A stretch of 64,000 bases of DNA from Subtercola boreus (GTDB taxonomy: Bacteria; Actinomycetota; Actinomycetes; Actinomycetales; Microbacteriaceae): contig NZ_NBXA01000020.1 of the NCBI RefSeq assembly GCF_003399625.1, forward strand, positions 62,001-126,000, given 5' to 3'. Positions within the stretch are counted from its first letter, which is position 1, and each line of letters opens with the position of its first letter. The notes under the pieces were generated by a model. The model searched no databases. It was not told the DNA's origin and saw nothing but the letters and a program-made list of their open reading frames with translations. A program made the translations under genes and the position numbers. Positions 62,641 to 64,000 of the stretch are shown here, one piece after another.

Positions 62641-63707
62641 ACGACTTCTCCGTAGGATCCGTCATCGCCATCGTCGTGGTGGTGATCGTCGTCATCTTCG
62701 TGATCACCACCCTGGCCAAAGCCATCCGCATCATCCCCCAGGCCAGCGCCGGTGTCGTCGAGCGGCTCGGCAAGTACCACAAGACGCTCATGCCCGGCCT
62801 GAACCTGCTGGTTCCGTTCATCGACCGGCTCCGCCCGCTGATCGACCTCCGTGAGCAGGTCGTCTCGTTCCCCCCGCAGCCGGTCATCACCGAGGACAAC
62901 CTCGTGGTCTCCATCGACACGGTGGTGTTCTTCCAGGTGACGGATGCCCGGGCCGCGACCTACGAGATCGCGAACTACCTCGGCGCCGTCGAGCAGCTCG
63001 CCACAACCACCCTCCGGAACGTCGTCGGCGGTCTGAACCTCGAAGAGGCGCTCACCTCGCGCGACGAGATCAACAGCAAGCTCCGCATCGTGCTCGACGA
63101 GGCGACCGGCAAGTGGGGCATCCGCGTCGGCCGGGTGGAGCTCAAGGCGATCGACCCGCCCCTGTCCATCCAGGACTCGATGGAGAAGCAGATGCGCGCC
63201 GAGCGGGAGCGCCGCGCCGTCATCCTCACCGCCGAGGGCACGAAGCAGTCCGCCATCCTGTCGGCTGAGGGGCACCGCCAGTCGGCGATCCTGTCGGCCG
63301 AGGGTGATGCCAAGGCCGCGGTGCTGCGCGCCGAGGGTGAGGCGTCGGCGATCACGACGGTGTTCGATGCCATCCACCGCGGCAAGCCCGACCAGATGCT
63401 GCTCGCCTACCAGTACCTGCAGACCCTCCCGAAGCTCGCCGAGGGCAGTGCGAACAAGCTCTGGGTCATCCCGAGCGAGCTCACCGAGGCGCTGAAGGGC
63501 ATCGGGCAGGCGTTCGGCGACCGCGGTGCTGCGATGGCGGCGGCTGCGTCGGCCGGAGTGCCTGCTGCGCCCGCTGCCTCTGCTGCCCCCGCTGCCTCTG
63601 CTGCGCCCGCTGCCTCTGCTGCGCCGGTTGCCTCTGCTGCGCCCGCTGGCCCGGTGGGGTCTGCTGCACCGGCATCGTCGCCCGCCGAGACCACGCCGGG
63701 TGCCTAG
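62637..63707 (+). CDS. SPFH/band 7 (stomatin-like) protein
   Basis: The GTG at 62637 gives 356 residues. One N-terminal membrane span (VIAIVVVVIVVIFVITTLAK) is followed by the SPFH domain (about 30-190: IRIIPQASAGVVERLGKYHK, TTLRNVVGGLNLEEALTSRD). A coiled coil has repeated ILSAEGHRQSA units. The C-terminal about 45 residues are an Ala/Pro/Ser tail made by repeats. It likely forms ring or scaffold assemblies in the membrane with NfeD. Confidence 0.93.
   Translation: MNDFSVGSVIAIVVVVIVVIFVITTLAKAIRIIPQASAGVVERLGKYHKTLMPGLNLLVPFIDRLRPLIDLREQVVSFPPQPVITEDNLVVSIDTVVFFQVTDARAATYEIANYLGAVEQLATTTLRNVVGGLNLEEALTSRDEINSKLRIVLDEATGKWGIRVGRVELKAIDPPLSIQDSMEKQMRAERERRAVILTAEGTKQSAILSAEGHRQSAILSAEGDAKAAVLRAEGEASAITTVFDAIHRGKPDQMLLAYQYLQTLPKLAEGSANKLWVIPSELTEALKGIGQAFGDRGAAMAAAASAGVPAAPAASAAPAASAAPAASAAPVASAAPAGPVGSAAPASSPAETTPGA
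63563..63650 (+). repeat. in-frame 18-bp repeats encoding an AAPAAS tail
   Basis: Four to five imperfect copies of GCTGCCTCTGCTGCGCCC lie near the 3' end of the SPFH gene and encode Ala-Ala-Pro/Ala-Ser runs. This probably arose by slippage and gives a flexible tail. Confidence 0.85.
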
Positions 63708-64000
63708 AGCCGCCACCGGGTACTTCGCTCCGTCGCTCCCCCGGCTGCTCGCGCACCGGGGGCTCGCGACGTCGGCGGTCGAGAACACGCTTCCCGCCTT
63801 CCGGGCGGCGGCGCAGCAGGGTGCGCTCTACGTGGAATGCGACGTACATGCGTCTCTCGACGGCGTCGCCATTGTGGCGCACGACCCCGATCTGAGTCGG
63901 CTGCTCGGCATCTCGTCGTCCATCGGGAGCCTGACGGCAGGGGAGCTCGCCGCGCTCGATCTCGGCGACGGCGTCGGCTTCTGCACGCTGCAGGATGCCC
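63700..64000 (+). CDS. glycerophosphodiester phosphodiesterase (3' end outside window)
   Basis: The GTG at 63700 overlaps the SPFH stop region and opens a frame that is uninterrupted to the edge. LLAHRGLATSAVENTLPAFR holds the HRG and EN motifs of GDPD enzymes, followed by YVECDVHASLDGVAIVAHDP (E-D metal ligands, HDP). It would hydrolyse glycerophosphodiesters to glycerol-3-phosphate and an alcohol. About 100 residues are visible. Confidence 0.88.
   Translation, partial: MPRAATGYFAPSLPRLLAHRGLATSAVENTLPAFRAAAQQGALYVECDVHASLDGVAIVAHDPDLSRLLGISSSIGSLTAGELAALDLGDGVGFCTLQDA

Overview
The window is GC-rich DNA with many GTG starts and chains of genes that overlap by 1-11 bases. Together with gene content such as split pntAA/pntAB/pntB, DUF1972 glycosyltransferases and a Wzx/Wzy-type polysaccharide locus, this suggests an actinobacterium, most likely Microbacteriaceae. 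The family assignment is an inference from style and content. No rRNA, tRNA, insertion sequence or CRISPR array was found.

Region 1 (about 1-23.2 kb) looks like a relative of the mycobacterial DosR/DevR dormancy regulon. It holds an Acg-like nitroreductase, five universal stress proteins (one fused to a flavin split barrel), a SOUL heme protein, proton-translocating transhydrogenase with an aldehyde dehydrogenase (pntAA-pntAB-pntB-ald), a divergent zinc alcohol dehydrogenase and an ABC exporter. It ends in an acid-activation operon (prpE-like, satP-like, acs, adk). A 15-bp DevR-box-like motif, roughly GGGACC-N3-GRCNCT, recurs upstream of several of these units and forms a perfect inverted pair between pnt and adh. 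At 3.1-3.7 kb lie eroded remnants of a DevS-type kinase and a DevR-type regulator. A second alcohol dehydrogenase gene and a GAF-LuxR regulator are also broken.

Region 2 (23.2-36.9 kb) holds two membrane proteins, an ABC exporter whose ATPase is fused to a secreted alpha/beta hydrolase, a DrrAB-type exporter, a large winged-helix/NTPase regulator, two uncharacterised proteins and a decayed FitAB/VapBC toxin-antitoxin pair. Region 3 is aspS (36.9-38.7 kb).

Region 4 (38.7-59.5 kb) is a cell-surface polysaccharide locus: nucleotidyltransferase, secreted parallel beta-helix protein, O-antigen-ligase-like polymerase, a 1575-residue secreted LamG/PKD protein, six glycosyltransferases, a flippase, a Wzc-like chain-length/kinase protein and a CDP-alcohol phosphatidyltransferase. 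The last seven genes form one tightly overlapping minus-strand operon behind a roughly 600-bp leader, which may also contain a small RNA on the other strand.

Region 5 (60-64 kb) is housekeeping or accessory: an HdeD-like membrane protein, NUDIX hydrolase, SDR, an NfeD/stomatin pair and the start of a glycerophosphodiester phosphodiesterase cut by the window edge.
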